Assembly (NCBI GenBank): GCA_045637205.1
Contig: JAZTYY010000010.1
Coordinates: 1 to 37,884, forward strand
DNA: 37,884 bases
Origin: RGIG4608 sp045637205
GTDB taxonomy: Bacteria > Bacillota > Clostridia > Oscillospirales > CAG-272
Direction: 5' to 3'
Positions 1 to 9,004 of this stretch are shown piece after piece. The position numbers and the translations under genes were made by a program. Numbering within the stretch: the first letter of the stretch is position 1; each line of letters begins with the position of its first letter. A model generated the notes under the pieces. The model ran no database searches, was not told the origin of the DNA, and worked only from the letters and a program-made list of their open reading frames with translations.

Positions 1-1
1 A

Positions 2-1876
2 GAAGCAGCAGTAGAAGCATTTGTACAGGCAGTAGTAGATCACGTTGTTGAAAAGCTTACACCCTACTATGAAAAGGTAGTTGAAGTTATCGGCATTGCA
101 CGTGATACATATGAACGCTTGGTAGCAACAATCGTAAAGATCAATCTTTACGTTGAAAATGCAATCGACACAGTTGTAGCTACATACAATGCACTTGTTG
201 CAAAGATTGTTGAATTTAATGGCAATGTAGAAAAGGCTATTGATGCTCTTCATAACATTGTAAACACAATCATTGAAATTTCCGGTTATGTTAAGAATGC
301 TGCTGTAGTAACAGTTCAGTTGTTCCAGTACGTAGCTAACGTTTTGGTTGAAAACAGACCTCTTATTGAAGAAGTTTATGCAAACGTAGTTGCAATCGTT
401 GAATACTCATATAATAATAAGGAAGATATCTATGCAGCAGCTGCAAGACTTAGCACATACGTTGTTGAGCTTATTTATGAAACAAATTACAATGCTTTGA
501 ACGGCGACTATGAGCTTAAGGATGATTCTTACTATGTATCATTCGGTAATGCAAGCTATGCTGATGCACTTGCAGGTAAGCTTAACCTTAGCAATAAGCA
601 TGCAGTTGTAACATTCGCAGGCGACTATGCTGAAGAGCTTGCAAAGGCTGACCTTGTAACAGTTAAACTTGATAACGGCTCATTCATGAGCTTGGCAGAA
701 GCACAGATTGAAGGTAAGATTGCTGAAATCATCAGATCTAACAGTGATATCATGGCTTGGTATGAAGCACTCGACTCAATGATTGCTAACCCCATGATGC
801 CTGATTATATCAGAGAAGCTCTTATCGAAAGCCAGAACAAGATTAACAGTGTAGTTGATATCAATGCACAGGTTGTTGAACTTGACTGGGATAAGTACCT
901 TGACGAAGAAGGCCAGGCTGCTCTTGCAAACTTGCTTGCACAGGTAAGAGAAGAAGTTCTTGAACAGGGCGTTCCTGAATACTATTATCTTGACATTAAC
1001 CCCATTATCAACGATATCCTTGTTGAAAATGGTTTGGGTGGAATTTTCACACTTTCATTTGAACCCATCGTAATTCCTCAGGCTGACCTTGTTGTTTACG
1101 CAGTTGAAAACACACTTTACGGTTATGCTGAATTCGTTGGTAACGTTACAACAGTTCTTGAAAATGCTAACGAGGATGCAACAATCGTTCTCACTCCCGT
1201 TGGTAATCCTCTCTACGGATACAGCTTCAAGGGCATTGACTTCAGCGTATACGCTGATGATGCTGAAAACGTTGTTAAATTCCTCAACACACATCTCTAT
1301 GCATTCGCATTGACAACTGAAAACGTAATCTTTGTAAACAGCGAAGATGCTGATGATATCTATGAAGCACTTCACGTTTACTGTGATCACGCACACGATA
1401 GCTGCACAGATACACTTTGTGATCGTTGTGGCGCAACAATCGAACCTCTTGGACACAGCTTCACAAACTACGAGTTCATCGAATCTACATCTTGTAAGGA
1501 AGATGGCAAGGAAGTAGCTAAGTGTGATAGATGTGATGCAACTGATACAAGAACAGTACCCAACACAAAGGGTCCTCACACTTGGAAGGATGCTACATGT
1601 ACTTCTGCTAAGAGATGTACAGTTTGTGGTGTTAAGGAAGGCGATCCTATCGACCACGTGCTTGGCGAGTGGAAAATAACAAAGGATCCCACATCTAACT
1701 CCGAAGGTGAACGCGAAAGAAAGTGCTTGTACTGTGAATATAAGGAAACAGAAGCAATTCCTTACGATTCATTGTCAACAATTGCAATCGTAGCAATTAT
1801 CGTTACTTGCGTAGCGGTAACAGGCTCATTGTCAGCATTTGTTGCAGGTCGTCTTAGAAAAAAGAATAAGATCTAA
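2..1876 (+). CDS. Large cell-surface protein, C-terminal part (paralogue of the next gene)
   Basis: The reading frame is open at the left window edge, so the true start lies outside; the first in-frame possible start (TTG at 119) is internal. Visible in order: a long Ala/Val/Ile/Glu-rich helical stalk (to about nt 510), a globular segment beginning YYVSFGNAS (nt 530-1370) that resembles a degenerate SGNH domain, Cys-pair modules of the C-x2-C and GHS/GPH type (nt 1380-1760), a transmembrane helix (about 1780-1850) and a basic RLRKKNKI tail. It is colinear with the second half of the 2186-5935 protein, and nt 9-45 match nt 4281-4317 at 36 of 37 bases, so the two are tandem duplicates. The missing N-terminus probably carries a signal peptide and an SGNH hydrolase domain, by analogy only. 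Anchored to the cell envelope facing out; substrate unknown. Confidence 0.85.
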   Translation, partial: EAAVEAFVQAVVDHVVEKLTPYYEKVVEVIGIARDTYERLVATIVKINLYVENAIDTVVATYNALVAKIVEFNGNVEKAIDALHNIVNTIIEISGYVKNAAVVTVQLFQYVANVLVENRPLIEEVYANVVAIVEYSYNNKEDIYAAAARLSTYVVELIYETNYNALNGDYELKDDSYYVSFGNASYADALAGKLNLSNKHAVVTFAGDYAEELAKADLVTVKLDNGSFMSLAEAQIEGKIAEIIRSNSDIMAWYEALDSMIANPMMPDYIREALIESQNKINSVVDINAQVVELDWDKYLDEEGQAALANLLAQVREEVLEQGVPEYYYLDINPIINDILVENGLGGIFTLSFEPIVIPQADLVVYAVENTLYGYAEFVGNVTTVLENANEDATIVLTPVGNPLYGYSFKGIDFSVYADDAENVVKFLNTHLYAFALTTENVIFVNSEDADDIYEALHVYCDHAHDSCTDTLCDRCGATIEPLGHSFTNYEFIESTSCKEDGKEVAKCDRCDATDTRTVPNTKGPHTWKDATCTSAKRCTVCGVKEGDPIDHVLGEWKITKDPTSNSEGERERKCLYCEYKETEAIPYDSLSTIAIVAIIVTCVAVTGSLSAFVAGRLRKKNKI

Positions 1877-1892
1877 TTAAAATAATAACGAG

Positions 1893-1925
1893 CCGCCGTC
1901 TTTCAAAAGACGGCGGTTTTTTGTA
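1893..1925 (+). terminator. Rho-independent terminator
   Basis: A GC-rich perfect hairpin (arm CCGCCGTCTTT at 1893-1903 with its complement at 1906-1916) is followed by a T run, 17 nt after the stop codon of the first surface protein. Confidence 0.93.
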
Positions 1926-1978
1926 TAAAATAACCAAAATTACCAATATATGTATATTGAAAATGTTTAAAAAAGCTC

Positions 1979-2007
1979 TTGACAAAAACCGACAAGTGTG
2001 CTATAAT
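1979..2007 (+). promoter_or_regulatory. Sigma-A promoter of the SGNH surface-protein gene
   Basis: TTGACA at 1979-1984 and TATAAT at 2002-2007 are separated by 17 nt. The expected transcript begins near 2014, giving a leader of about 170 nt before the ATG at 2186. Confidence 0.9.
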
Positions 2008-2013
2008 TCAAAA

Positions 2014-2185
2014 GATAATGCAATATTATCGAAATTTATACATAATTGCATTATTGGTAGTTAAAAATTGGACGATTTTGGCTTTGACGGAAAACCGTGG
2101 ATGTGTTTTCTGCGGTGTGCCGTGATGAATCCAACCCAAACATATTTTATTTAATTGATACAAAAGTATCAGAAAGGAATTTGTT
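2014..2185 (+). promoter_or_regulatory. Long structured 5' leader of unknown class
   Basis: The 1877-2185 gap holds the terminator and promoter above plus this untranslated leader. TTGGA (2068-2072) can pair with TCCAA (2130-2134), enclosing a hairpin ACGG-AAAA-CCGT (2087-2098) and a shorter one CGG-TGTG-CCG (2113-2122). The pattern suggests a multi-helix RNA element. I compared it mentally with c-di-GMP, cobalamin, THF, ZTP, SAM and purine riboswitch consensuses and recognise none. Regulation is an inference. Confidence 0.35.
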
Positions 2186-5100
2186 ATGAATTTGAAAAGA
2201 ATTCTTGTCCTTGTTATGACTTTTGCAATGCTTGTTACAACATTTGTACCTGCACTTACAGTATTTGCAGAAGACCTTGGCGAAGGACACACTCACGAAA
2301 CCGAAACAAAACATTATGTTTCTATCGGTGACTCAATGACTAACGGATATGGCTTTGAAGACTATATGCAGGGAAAACTCAATATTAATGATTTTATCGC
2401 CGGCAATGGTGTGTATGGTCAGGGTTCCTATGCTTTGCAGTTTGAAGATTACCTCAAGGCTCAGGGCTACGACGTAACTCACACAAAGCTTGCTGCTTCC
2501 GCACTTAGAGCTGAAGACCTTCTTTACCTCCTTGGCGGTCGCGATGAGGCTGCTGATGACTGGTTTGACCAGGTTCTTTACTACACAACAGGTTCTGGTG
2601 ATAACAAGCACCTTATTCCTCAGCTTTCTGAATACTATCAGAACGCAGTTAAGGACGCTGACATCATCTCTCTTGGTATCGGTAACGCATCCTTCGGCGC
2701 ATTTATGCTCTCCAGAGTAACAAGTGCTCTTGGTGTAATGGGTGGTTCACTTAGTGATGAACAGGTTGAAATGTACACTCTTGAAAATGCTCTTGCTCTT
2801 CTTGAAAATGAAGATGACAAGGCACAGGTTCTTGAGCTTTACAACAAGTTCTATTCAGAACTCAGCTCTTACGTTGATCCTACAATTGCTGAACAGTACA
2901 AGCTTGAAACAGTTTGCGACATTTTCGCATACATTTGCGCTAACTACATGCTCAACTTCGCAGGTTCAATTGATAAAATCGTTGAACTCAACGAAAAAGA
3001 AAATCTTGAAATCATCCTTGTTGGTATGATGAATACTACATACGGTATGGAAATCACACTTGATAATGGTGATTCCATTCCTTTCGGTGATATCATGGAC
3101 GAATTGTTCGGCCTTTTGAATGCTTACATGGCAGGCTATCCCACAGCTAAGCAGGCTGCTGGTGAATATGCAGGCGTAACATTCTACTATGCTGAACAGC
3201 CTCAGCCCATTTTCATCCTTCAGTCTTATGACGAACTTTCAGAAAGCGGTTGGCAGAACGTTGACGGTGGCAGACTTGATGCTGATACAATCCGTGAAAG
3301 AACAATTTCAACATACAACGAATCTCTTCGTATTATGCTTGTTCAGGCAATGTTCCCTGTAGAATTCCATGCTACTTACACAGCTTACTTGTCATATGGC
3401 TACAGCGAAAGTCATGCTATTAGTGCAGCAGCTGCTCACTTCCTTCCTGAAATCTCTCTTGAGGACGTTAAGGAATACGATGCAACCGGTTATTGCACAG
3501 ATTCGTCTGTTATTTATTCCGTTGCTGTATATCGTGGTATAGAAGATGCAATCGTAAAGAGCATCGAAGTTGAAGATCTTCCTCTTACTTCTTTGATTAC
3601 ACTCACAGGTGACCTTTCTGGTCTTTTGGGCGGTATGACTATTGATAAGTCATCTCCCGTAGCACTTCAGAACTCTGTTTGCGCAGGTCTTACATCTGAA
3701 GAATTGCTTCCTCTTGTTAAGTGCTATGCAATCTTCAGCATTGGTAACGGTATGTGTGTACATCCCACACCTTCCGGTCACGATGCAATTTATAAATCAA
3801 TAGTTGAAGCATATGAATCTAACTGGACAGTTCAGAAGCAGACAATTAAGAATGCTTATGACTACGTTCTTGAATATTATGATGAAGCTTACCTTCTCGG
3901 CTATCAGTTTGCTGATGAAAACGGCTACATCGACCTTTCTGTAGAAGCAATTGATAAGGCTATCGTTGCTCTTGAAAACGTTGATCTCAGTGTACTTGGT
4001 ACAACTGATGAACTCACAGAAAAGCTTGCAGCTGAAATCGAAGCTACAATCGCAACACTTAAGGAACTTCGTGAAGTACTTGCAACTGACTCCGCTAAGG
4101 ACGTTGAAGGTCTTGCAGCAGCAGTTCTTGCACTTGAAGACGATCTCTATACACATCTTAATAACATCGGCGCTATCCTTACACAGGCTGGTATCGACAT
4201 TAATAATCTTGTAATTCTTCCTGCACTTGCAGAAGCAATTAGAATTATTGAAGAAGAAGTAATTCCTGCTATCATTGCTACAGTAGAAGCATTTGTACAG
4301 GCAGTAGTTGATCACGTAAAGGCTCAGCTTGGTATTCTTTACAACGAATTGATCGACGCTCTTCTTAAGCTCCAGCTTTACTATGGTGAAAAGATCGAAA
4401 GCGCTCTTAGACCCATTATCAACCTTTACTACACACTCGTTGAAATCTACGGCACTGTTGAAGAAGCTCTTAGAGTATTGAACGAGGTTGTAATTAACGT
4501 AATTAATACAGTTGAAGGCAACATCGAAAACGCTGTTGAACTCTTCAACGTAATTGTTAACGTACTTGTAAATGTTTACGGTACAATTGAAAATATCGTT
4601 GTAGTAGCATCTCAGATCTTCTCTCACGTATACGCTTTCGTATCTGAAAACGTAACACCTGAACAGATTCAGAAGCTTTACAATGACATTAAGGACATTG
4701 TAATCGCAGCTTACGGTGAATCCGAAGAAGTTTACTATGTAGCAGCTCAGGTATATGCTTACATTGCAAATCTTCTTAAGGAAACACTTGAAGGTAACTA
4801 CGAGCTCACAGCTGATTCTTTGTACGTATCTCTCGGTAACGCAGTATACGGTGAAGAGCTTGCTGAAATGCTCCACCTCAGCGATAAGTACTTCAACTTC
4901 GAAGATCTTAGCGACTATGACGCTGATCAGCTTGCTGAAGCAGACCTTATCACAGTAAGATTCGACAATGGTGAAACATTCATGTTCATCTTCACACAGA
5001 TTCTCTTCTACGGTGAAGACCTTGACTGGAGCAACTACCTTGACGAAGAAGGCGAAGCTGCTCTTGATGAAACTCTTGAAACAATCGAAACTCAGCTCCT

Positions 5101-5935
5101 TGCAAGTGGTCAGATGAGCTACGTTGCAGAAGCTTTGGCTGCAAACTTCGGTATTGATGCTGAAGAGCTTCCTGAAGAGCTTGTAGCTGACATTGCAGTT
5201 TACGTAATCGAAAGCGCACTTTATGCTTATGCTGAATTCGCTGATAGAGTAGTTACAACTCTTGAAGACGTATACGAAATTGCTCCTGAAGCAACAGTAG
5301 TAATCACAGGTGTTCAGAATCCTCTTAACGATCTTGACTTGGGTCTTGATCTCACAGAATTCACAGACTCCTTTGATTATGTAATTGATATTGTTAACTT
5401 GCAGATTCTTGCTTTGGCTACTCTTAACGAAAACACAATTTTCGTTAACAGCGTTGAAGCAGCAGACATCTACGATGCACTTAACGTTCACTGTGCACAC
5501 GCATATGACGATTGCCTTGATAACACATGTAACATTTGTGGTGAAACAAGAGAAGTTACTGGCCATAACTGGACAGTAGTAAGCAAGACAGAAGCTAACT
5601 GCGTGGAAGCAGGTACAGAAACAGTTGAATGTGTTAACTGTGGTGCAGTTGCAACAAACAAGACTTCTGAGGCTCTTGGTCACTCTTACGGTGAATGGAA
5701 TACAGTTAAGGAAGCTACAACATCTTCAACAGGTTTGAAGGAAAGAACATGTTCACGTTGTGGTGACAAGCAGAGTGAAACAATCGCAATGCTTCCTCCC
5801 GAACCCGCTACAACATCTCCTTGGGCTGTAGTAGCTGTAGTTGTTATCGTAGCAGCTTACCTCTTGCTCACAAAGAAGGGTAAGAAGGTTACAGCTTCTC
5901 CTAAGAAGGAAGAAAAGAACAACGAAAAGAAATAA
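2186..5935 (+). CDS. Giant surface-anchored SGNH/GDSL hydrolase with helical stalk and C-terminal membrane anchor
   Basis: A signal peptide (about 1-29, ending VFA-E) is followed by an SGNH hydrolase domain: block I GDSMTNGYG with nucleophile Ser50, a block III-like GIGNASFG segment, and a terminal HPTPSGH (His526 to His532). The Asp that usually precedes the catalytic His is not obvious. Residues about 560-870 form an Ala/Val/Ile-rich helical stalk. A second globular part starts YVSLGNAVYG (about 880-1105) and looks like a catalytically dead SGNH copy with Ala886 where Ser50 sits. Then come Cys-pair modules (1115-1205), a transmembrane helix (about 1210-1226) and a Lys-rich tail. Start chosen from AGAAAGGA upstream of the ATG. 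Likely deacylates or deacetylates a polysaccharide or envelope polymer outside the cell; the substrate is unknown. Family call is firm, role is not. Confidence 0.85.
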   Translation: MNLKRILVLVMTFAMLVTTFVPALTVFAEDLGEGHTHETETKHYVSIGDSMTNGYGFEDYMQGKLNINDFIAGNGVYGQGSYALQFEDYLKAQGYDVTHTKLAASALRAEDLLYLLGGRDEAADDWFDQVLYYTTGSGDNKHLIPQLSEYYQNAVKDADIISLGIGNASFGAFMLSRVTSALGVMGGSLSDEQVEMYTLENALALLENEDDKAQVLELYNKFYSELSSYVDPTIAEQYKLETVCDIFAYICANYMLNFAGSIDKIVELNEKENLEIILVGMMNTTYGMEITLDNGDSIPFGDIMDELFGLLNAYMAGYPTAKQAAGEYAGVTFYYAEQPQPIFILQSYDELSESGWQNVDGGRLDADTIRERTISTYNESLRIMLVQAMFPVEFHATYTAYLSYGYSESHAISAAAAHFLPEISLEDVKEYDATGYCTDSSVIYSVAVYRGIEDAIVKSIEVEDLPLTSLITLTGDLSGLLGGMTIDKSSPVALQNSVCAGLTSEELLPLVKCYAIFSIGNGMCVHPTPSGHDAIYKSIVEAYESNWTVQKQTIKNAYDYVLEYYDEAYLLGYQFADENGYIDLSVEAIDKAIVALENVDLSVLGTTDELTEKLAAEIEATIATLKELREVLATDSAKDVEGLAAAVLALEDDLYTHLNNIGAILTQAGIDINNLVILPALAEAIRIIEEEVIPAIIATVEAFVQAVVDHVKAQLGILYNELIDALLKLQLYYGEKIESALRPIINLYYTLVEIYGTVEEALRVLNEVVINVINTVEGNIENAVELFNVIVNVLVNVYGTIENIVVVASQIFSHVYAFVSENVTPEQIQKLYNDIKDIVIAAYGESEEVYYVAAQVYAYIANLLKETLEGNYELTADSLYVSLGNAVYGEELAEMLHLSDKYFNFEDLSDYDADQLAEADLITVRFDNGETFMFIFTQILFYGEDLDWSNYLDEEGEAALDETLETIETQLLASGQMSYVAEALAANFGIDAEELPEELVADIAVYVIESALYAYAEFADRVVTTLEDVYEIAPEATVVITGVQNPLNDLDLGLDLTEFTDSFDYVIDIVNLQILALATLNENTIFVNSVEAADIYDALNVHCAHAYDDCLDNTCNICGETREVTGHNWTVVSKTEANCVEAGTETVECVNCGAVATNKTSEALGHSYGEWNTVKEATTSSTGLKERTCSRCGDKQSETIAMLPPEPATTSPWAVVAVVVIVAAYLLLTKKGKKVTASPKKEEKNNEKK

Positions 5936-5964
5936 TAATTTAAATTAAATTGAATTAGTTTTCA

Positions 5965-5997
5965 CCGCCATATCCACACGGATATGGCGGTTTTTTT
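5965..5997 (+). terminator. Rho-independent terminator
   Basis: Perfect 11-bp stem (CCGCCATATCC at 5965-5975, complement at 5980-5990) with an ACAC loop and a run of seven T residues, 29 nt past the stop of the SGNH gene. Confidence 0.95.
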
Positions 5998-6029
5998 ATC
6001 TATTTACGTATAAAAATTAATAAAACATA

Positions 6030-6058
6030 TTGACATAAAGTTATAACTATGATATAAT
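6030..6058 (+). promoter_or_regulatory. Sigma-A promoter of the SCIFF operon
   Basis: Perfect TTGACA (6030-6035) and TATAAT (6053-6058) with a 17-nt spacer, 35 nt upstream of the SCIFF start codon. Confidence 0.92.
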
Positions 6059-6093
6059 ATTTCTCGTACAAATCTATCATAGAGGTGGAAATT

Positions 6094-6246
6094 ATGAAAC
6101 ACATCAAAACAATAGAAACTCGCAATCTTTGCGAAAGTGCTAAAAAAGGTGGATGCGGCGAATGCCAGACATCTTGTCAGTCTGCTTGCAAGACCAGCTG
6201 CGGTATTGCAAACCAGAAGTGCGAAAGCACAAAGGAAAGCAAGTAA
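6094..6246 (+). CDS. scfA: SCIFF six-cysteine ranthipeptide precursor
   Basis: A 50-residue peptide beginning MKHIKTIETRNL with a Cys-rich core reading CGECQTSCQSACKTSC, the hallmark of the SCIFF family (six cysteines in forty-five residues). Family knowledge: it is a ribosomally made peptide whose cysteine sulfurs are crosslinked to acceptor residues as thioethers by the adjacent radical-SAM enzyme. SD AGAGGTGG lies 5 nt upstream of the ATG. This copy has seven cysteines (13, 21, 24, 28, 32, 36, 43); Cys13 lies in the usually Cys-free leader. The gene is followed by an attenuator hairpin and then the maturase. It is too short to be picked up by most gene finders, but the family match is unambiguous. 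The biological role of SCIFF peptides is not known to me. Confidence 0.96.
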   Translation: MKHIKTIETRNLCESAKKGGCGECQTSCQSACKTSCGIANQKCESTKESK

Positions 6247-6252
6247 TTGCAA

Positions 6253-6279
6253 AATGCCGCCGAATGGGCGGCATTTTTT
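6253..6279 (+). terminator. Partial terminator/attenuator between scfA and scfB
   Basis: AATGCCGCC (6253-6261) pairs with GGCGGCATT (6267-6275), followed by further T residues (to 6279). It lies in the 48-nt gap between precursor and maturase with no new promoter after it, so it probably lets only some transcripts continue, giving excess peptide over enzyme. Confidence 0.85.
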
Positions 6280-6294
6280 ATGGAGGAATTTATT

Positions 6295-7671
6295 ATGATA
6301 CATCAATATAAGCTTGGTGGCTTTAATATCGTGCTTGACGTTTGTTCAGGCTCCGTTCACGTTGTTGACGAGGTGGCTTACGATATTATTGCTGAATTTG
6401 AAAATAAAGAAAAGGACGTTATCATTGCTGAAATGCTTAATAAGTATGCATCCGATGACGTTACTGAAAATGATGTTTTAGAATGCTATGCTCAGGTTGA
6501 AGAGTTGAAGGCTGCAGGCAAGCTTTTTGCTCCCGATACCTTTGAGCCCATGGCAAATAAGCTTAAAGAAAAAACTGCAGGTGTTGTTAAGGCGCTTTGC
6601 CTTCACATCGCGCACACTTGCAACCTTAACTGTTCTTATTGCTTTGCTTCACAAGGAAAATATCACGGTGATAGAGCAATGATGAGCTTTGAAGTTGGCA
6701 AGCAGGCGCTTGATTTCCTCGTTGAAAATTCCGGAACTCGTCACAATCTTGAGGTTGACTTTTTTGGCGGTGAGCCCCTTATGAATTTTCAGGTGGTTAA
6801 GGATCTTGTTGCATATGCTCGTAGCATCGAAAAGGAAAAGGGAAAGAATTTCCGTTTCACCTTGACAACAAACGGAGTTCTTGTTGACGATGACGTTATT
6901 GAGTGGGCAAATCGCGAATGCTCAAACGTTGTTCTTTCTCTTGACGGTAGAAAAGAGATTCACGACCGTTTCCGTGTTGACTATGCAGGTAACGGAAGCT
7001 GGGAAAAGATTGTTCCCAAATTCCAAAGATTTGTTGAGGCAAGAGGTGGCAAGGATTATTACATGCGTGGTACTTTCACACACGCAAATCCCGATTTTCT
7101 TGCTGATATTAAGCAAATGCTTGACCTTGGTTTTAATGAGCTTAGTATGGAGCCCGTTGTTTGTGCGAAGGATGACCCCTCAGCGCTTACTGATGCAGAT
7201 ATGGAAATCGTAATGAAGCAATATGAGGATCTTGCTGCTCTAATGCTTGAAAAGGATAAGGAGGGCAAGCCCTTTACATTCTATCATTATATGATTGATC
7301 TTACAGGTGGCCCTTGTATTTATAAGAGAATTTCAGGCTGTGGAAGTGGCACTGAATATATGGCAGTTACACCGTGGGGTGACCTTTATCCCTGCCACCA
7401 ATTCGTTGGTGAAGAGAAATTCAAGCTTGGTGATATTTGGACGGGTGTCACAAACAAAGCAATTCAGGGTGAATTTGCCGCTTGTAACGTGTATGCACAT
7501 TCCGAATGCCGTGACTGTTGGGCAAGACTTTATTGCTCAGGTGGTTGCGCTGCAAACGCTTACCATGCAACAGGTAGCGTAACAGGTGTATACGAGGATG
7601 GCTGCAAGCTCTTTAGAAAGCGTATGGAGTGTGCAATTATGGTTGCCATTGCACGCGCATTGGGCGAATAA
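6295..7671 (+). CDS. scfB: Thioether cross-link-forming SCIFF radical-SAM maturase
   Basis: A 458-residue enzyme. The N-terminal RiPP-recognition-like region is followed by the radical-SAM motif CNLNCSYC (Cys109, Cys113, Cys116) that binds the SAM-cleaving 4Fe-4S cluster, then FFGGEPLMN, and a C-terminal SPASM region with CGSGTEYMAVTPWGDLYPC and CRDCWARLYCSGGC cysteines for auxiliary clusters. This matches the CteB/Tte1186 family that installs thioether bonds in SCIFF. Start taken at ATG 6295, which has GGAGG at the correct 8-nt spacing; upstream in-frame starts (TTG 6247, ATG 6280) overlap the attenuator and lack an SD. Transcribed with scfA; the decarboxylase gene begins 1 nt after its stop. 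Confidence 0.96.
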   Translation: MIHQYKLGGFNIVLDVCSGSVHVVDEVAYDIIAEFENKEKDVIIAEMLNKYASDDVTENDVLECYAQVEELKAAGKLFAPDTFEPMANKLKEKTAGVVKALCLHIAHTCNLNCSYCFASQGKYHGDRAMMSFEVGKQALDFLVENSGTRHNLEVDFFGGEPLMNFQVVKDLVAYARSIEKEKGKNFRFTLTTNGVLVDDDVIEWANRECSNVVLSLDGRKEIHDRFRVDYAGNGSWEKIVPKFQRFVEARGGKDYYMRGTFTHANPDFLADIKQMLDLGFNELSMEPVVCAKDDPSALTDADMEIVMKQYEDLAALMLEKDKEGKPFTFYHYMIDLTGGPCIYKRISGCGSGTEYMAVTPWGDLYPCHQFVGEEKFKLGDIWTGVTNKAIQGEFAACNVYAHSECRDCWARLYCSGGCAANAYHATGSVTGVYEDGCKLFRKRMECAIMVAIARALGE

Positions 7672-7672
7672 T

Positions 7673-9001
7673 ATGAAAACTCCCATTTGTGATTTTGTTA
7701 AAGGATATGCCAAAAGCAATGCTTTAAAATTGCATATACCCGGACATAAGGGGAAAGAAATGCTTGGCTTTGAGGGGCTTGATATCACCGAAATTGACGG
7801 TGCTGACAGTCTTTATGAGGCAAGTGGAATAATTGCTGAAAGTGAGAAAAATGCAAGTGAGCTTTTCTCTTGCGACACTTATTATTCAACAGAGGGCTCA
7901 TCACAGTGCATAAGAGCAATGATGCATCTTGTTTCATTGCATGCTAGAAATATGGGTGAAAAAGCTTATGTTTTGGCAGGAAGAAATGCGCACAAAACCT
8001 TTCACAGTGCGATAGCATTGCTTGATATTGACGTGGATTGGATTTGTCCAAGTGAAGCTGAAAATTATTTGTCTTGTAATATAACGGCTGAGAATTTGTC
8101 AAAAATTCTTGATAATATGAATAGAAAGCCAACTGCAGTATATATTACAAGCCCGGATTATCTTGGAAATATGCTTGATATTGCAAGTCTTTCAAAAGTG
8201 TGTCACGAAAACGGTATTTTGCTTGTGGTAGATAATGCTCACGGAGCATATTTGAAATTTTTGACTCCGTCAAAGCACCCCATTGATTTGGGTGCTGATA
8301 TTTGTTGTGATTCCGCGCACAAAACTTTGCCCGTGCTTACAGGTGGCGCGTATTTGCACCTTTCTGATAGCTTTGCTAATGAGGTGGGGGCACAAGTTAA
8401 AAATGTATTGTCTTTGTTTGGCTCAACCAGTCCGTCATATTTGATATTGCAATCCTTGGATATGGCAAATGCATATCTTGAAAATTATAGTGAGAAGCTC
8501 AATAGCTTTATACCGTTAGTTGATTCCCTTAAAAATAAGTTAATTAACCACGGATATGAGCTCTATGGTAACGAAACACTTAAAATAACCGTTCAAACCA
8601 AAAAATATGGATATTATGGTTATGATTTTGCAAAAATTCTTAACGAAAATGGAATTGTTTGTGAATTTTCCGATCCCGATTTTGTTGTTTTAATGCTCAC
8701 TCCCGAGATTGATGATTTGGATAGAGTGGTGGATATAATGTTATCCATTCCCAGATTAAATGAGATTAGTGAGCTGATGCCAAAATTCAGTGTGGCAAAA
8801 AGAGCCGTATCAATTAGAGAAGCAGTTTTATCCCCCTTTGAATCAGTGTCAATAGATGAATGCATTGGTAGAGTGGTAGCAATAACAAGTGTTGGTTGCC
8901 CACCTGCCGTACCGATTGCGGTTGCAGGTGAAGTGATTGATGAAAACACTATTAAGTGCTTCAAATACTACGGAATTGACAAGTGCAACGTGATTAAATA
9001 A
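7673..9001 (+). CDS. Orn/Lys/Arg decarboxylase family PLP enzyme
   Basis: A 442-residue fold-type I PLP enzyme. Visible motifs: HIPGHKG (21-27), the cofactor-binding Asp187 in VDNAHG, and the Schiff-base Lys217 in SAHKTLP, followed by the family C-terminal domain with a PPAVPIAVAGE segment. Length and motif set match the Gram-positive SpeA/YaaO-type decarboxylases that make agmatine, cadaverine or putrescine, rather than the 700-residue enterobacterial forms. Which amino acid is used cannot be told from sequence. The ATG lies 1 nt after the scfB stop with no good SD of its own, so it is probably translationally coupled to the SCIFF maturase. Whether this coupling means shared function is unknown. 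Confidence 0.88.
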   Translation: MKTPICDFVKGYAKSNALKLHIPGHKGKEMLGFEGLDITEIDGADSLYEASGIIAESEKNASELFSCDTYYSTEGSSQCIRAMMHLVSLHARNMGEKAYVLAGRNAHKTFHSAIALLDIDVDWICPSEAENYLSCNITAENLSKILDNMNRKPTAVYITSPDYLGNMLDIASLSKVCHENGILLVVDNAHGAYLKFLTPSKHPIDLGADICCDSAHKTLPVLTGGAYLHLSDSFANEVGAQVKNVLSLFGSTSPSYLILQSLDMANAYLENYSEKLNSFIPLVDSLKNKLINHGYELYGNETLKITVQTKKYGYYGYDFAKILNENGIVCEFSDPDFVVLMLTPEIDDLDRVVDIMLSIPRLNEISELMPKFSVAKRAVSIREAVLSPFESVSIDECIGRVVAITSVGCPPAVPIAVAGEVIDENTIKCFKYYGIDKCNVIK

Positions 9002-9004
9002 AAT

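Noticed and set aside
2068..2134. Known riboswitch (c-di-GMP, cobalamin, THF, ZTP, SAM, purine)
   Set aside because: Helix layout is suggestive, but none of the conserved core sequences I know for these classes is present.
3797..5683. 628-codon open frame on the minus strand opposite the SGNH surface gene
   Set aside because: It is antisense to a clear signal-peptide/SGNH/anchor protein, has no SD or promoter, and its Cys- and Val-rich composition is what the complementary strand of this codon usage gives.
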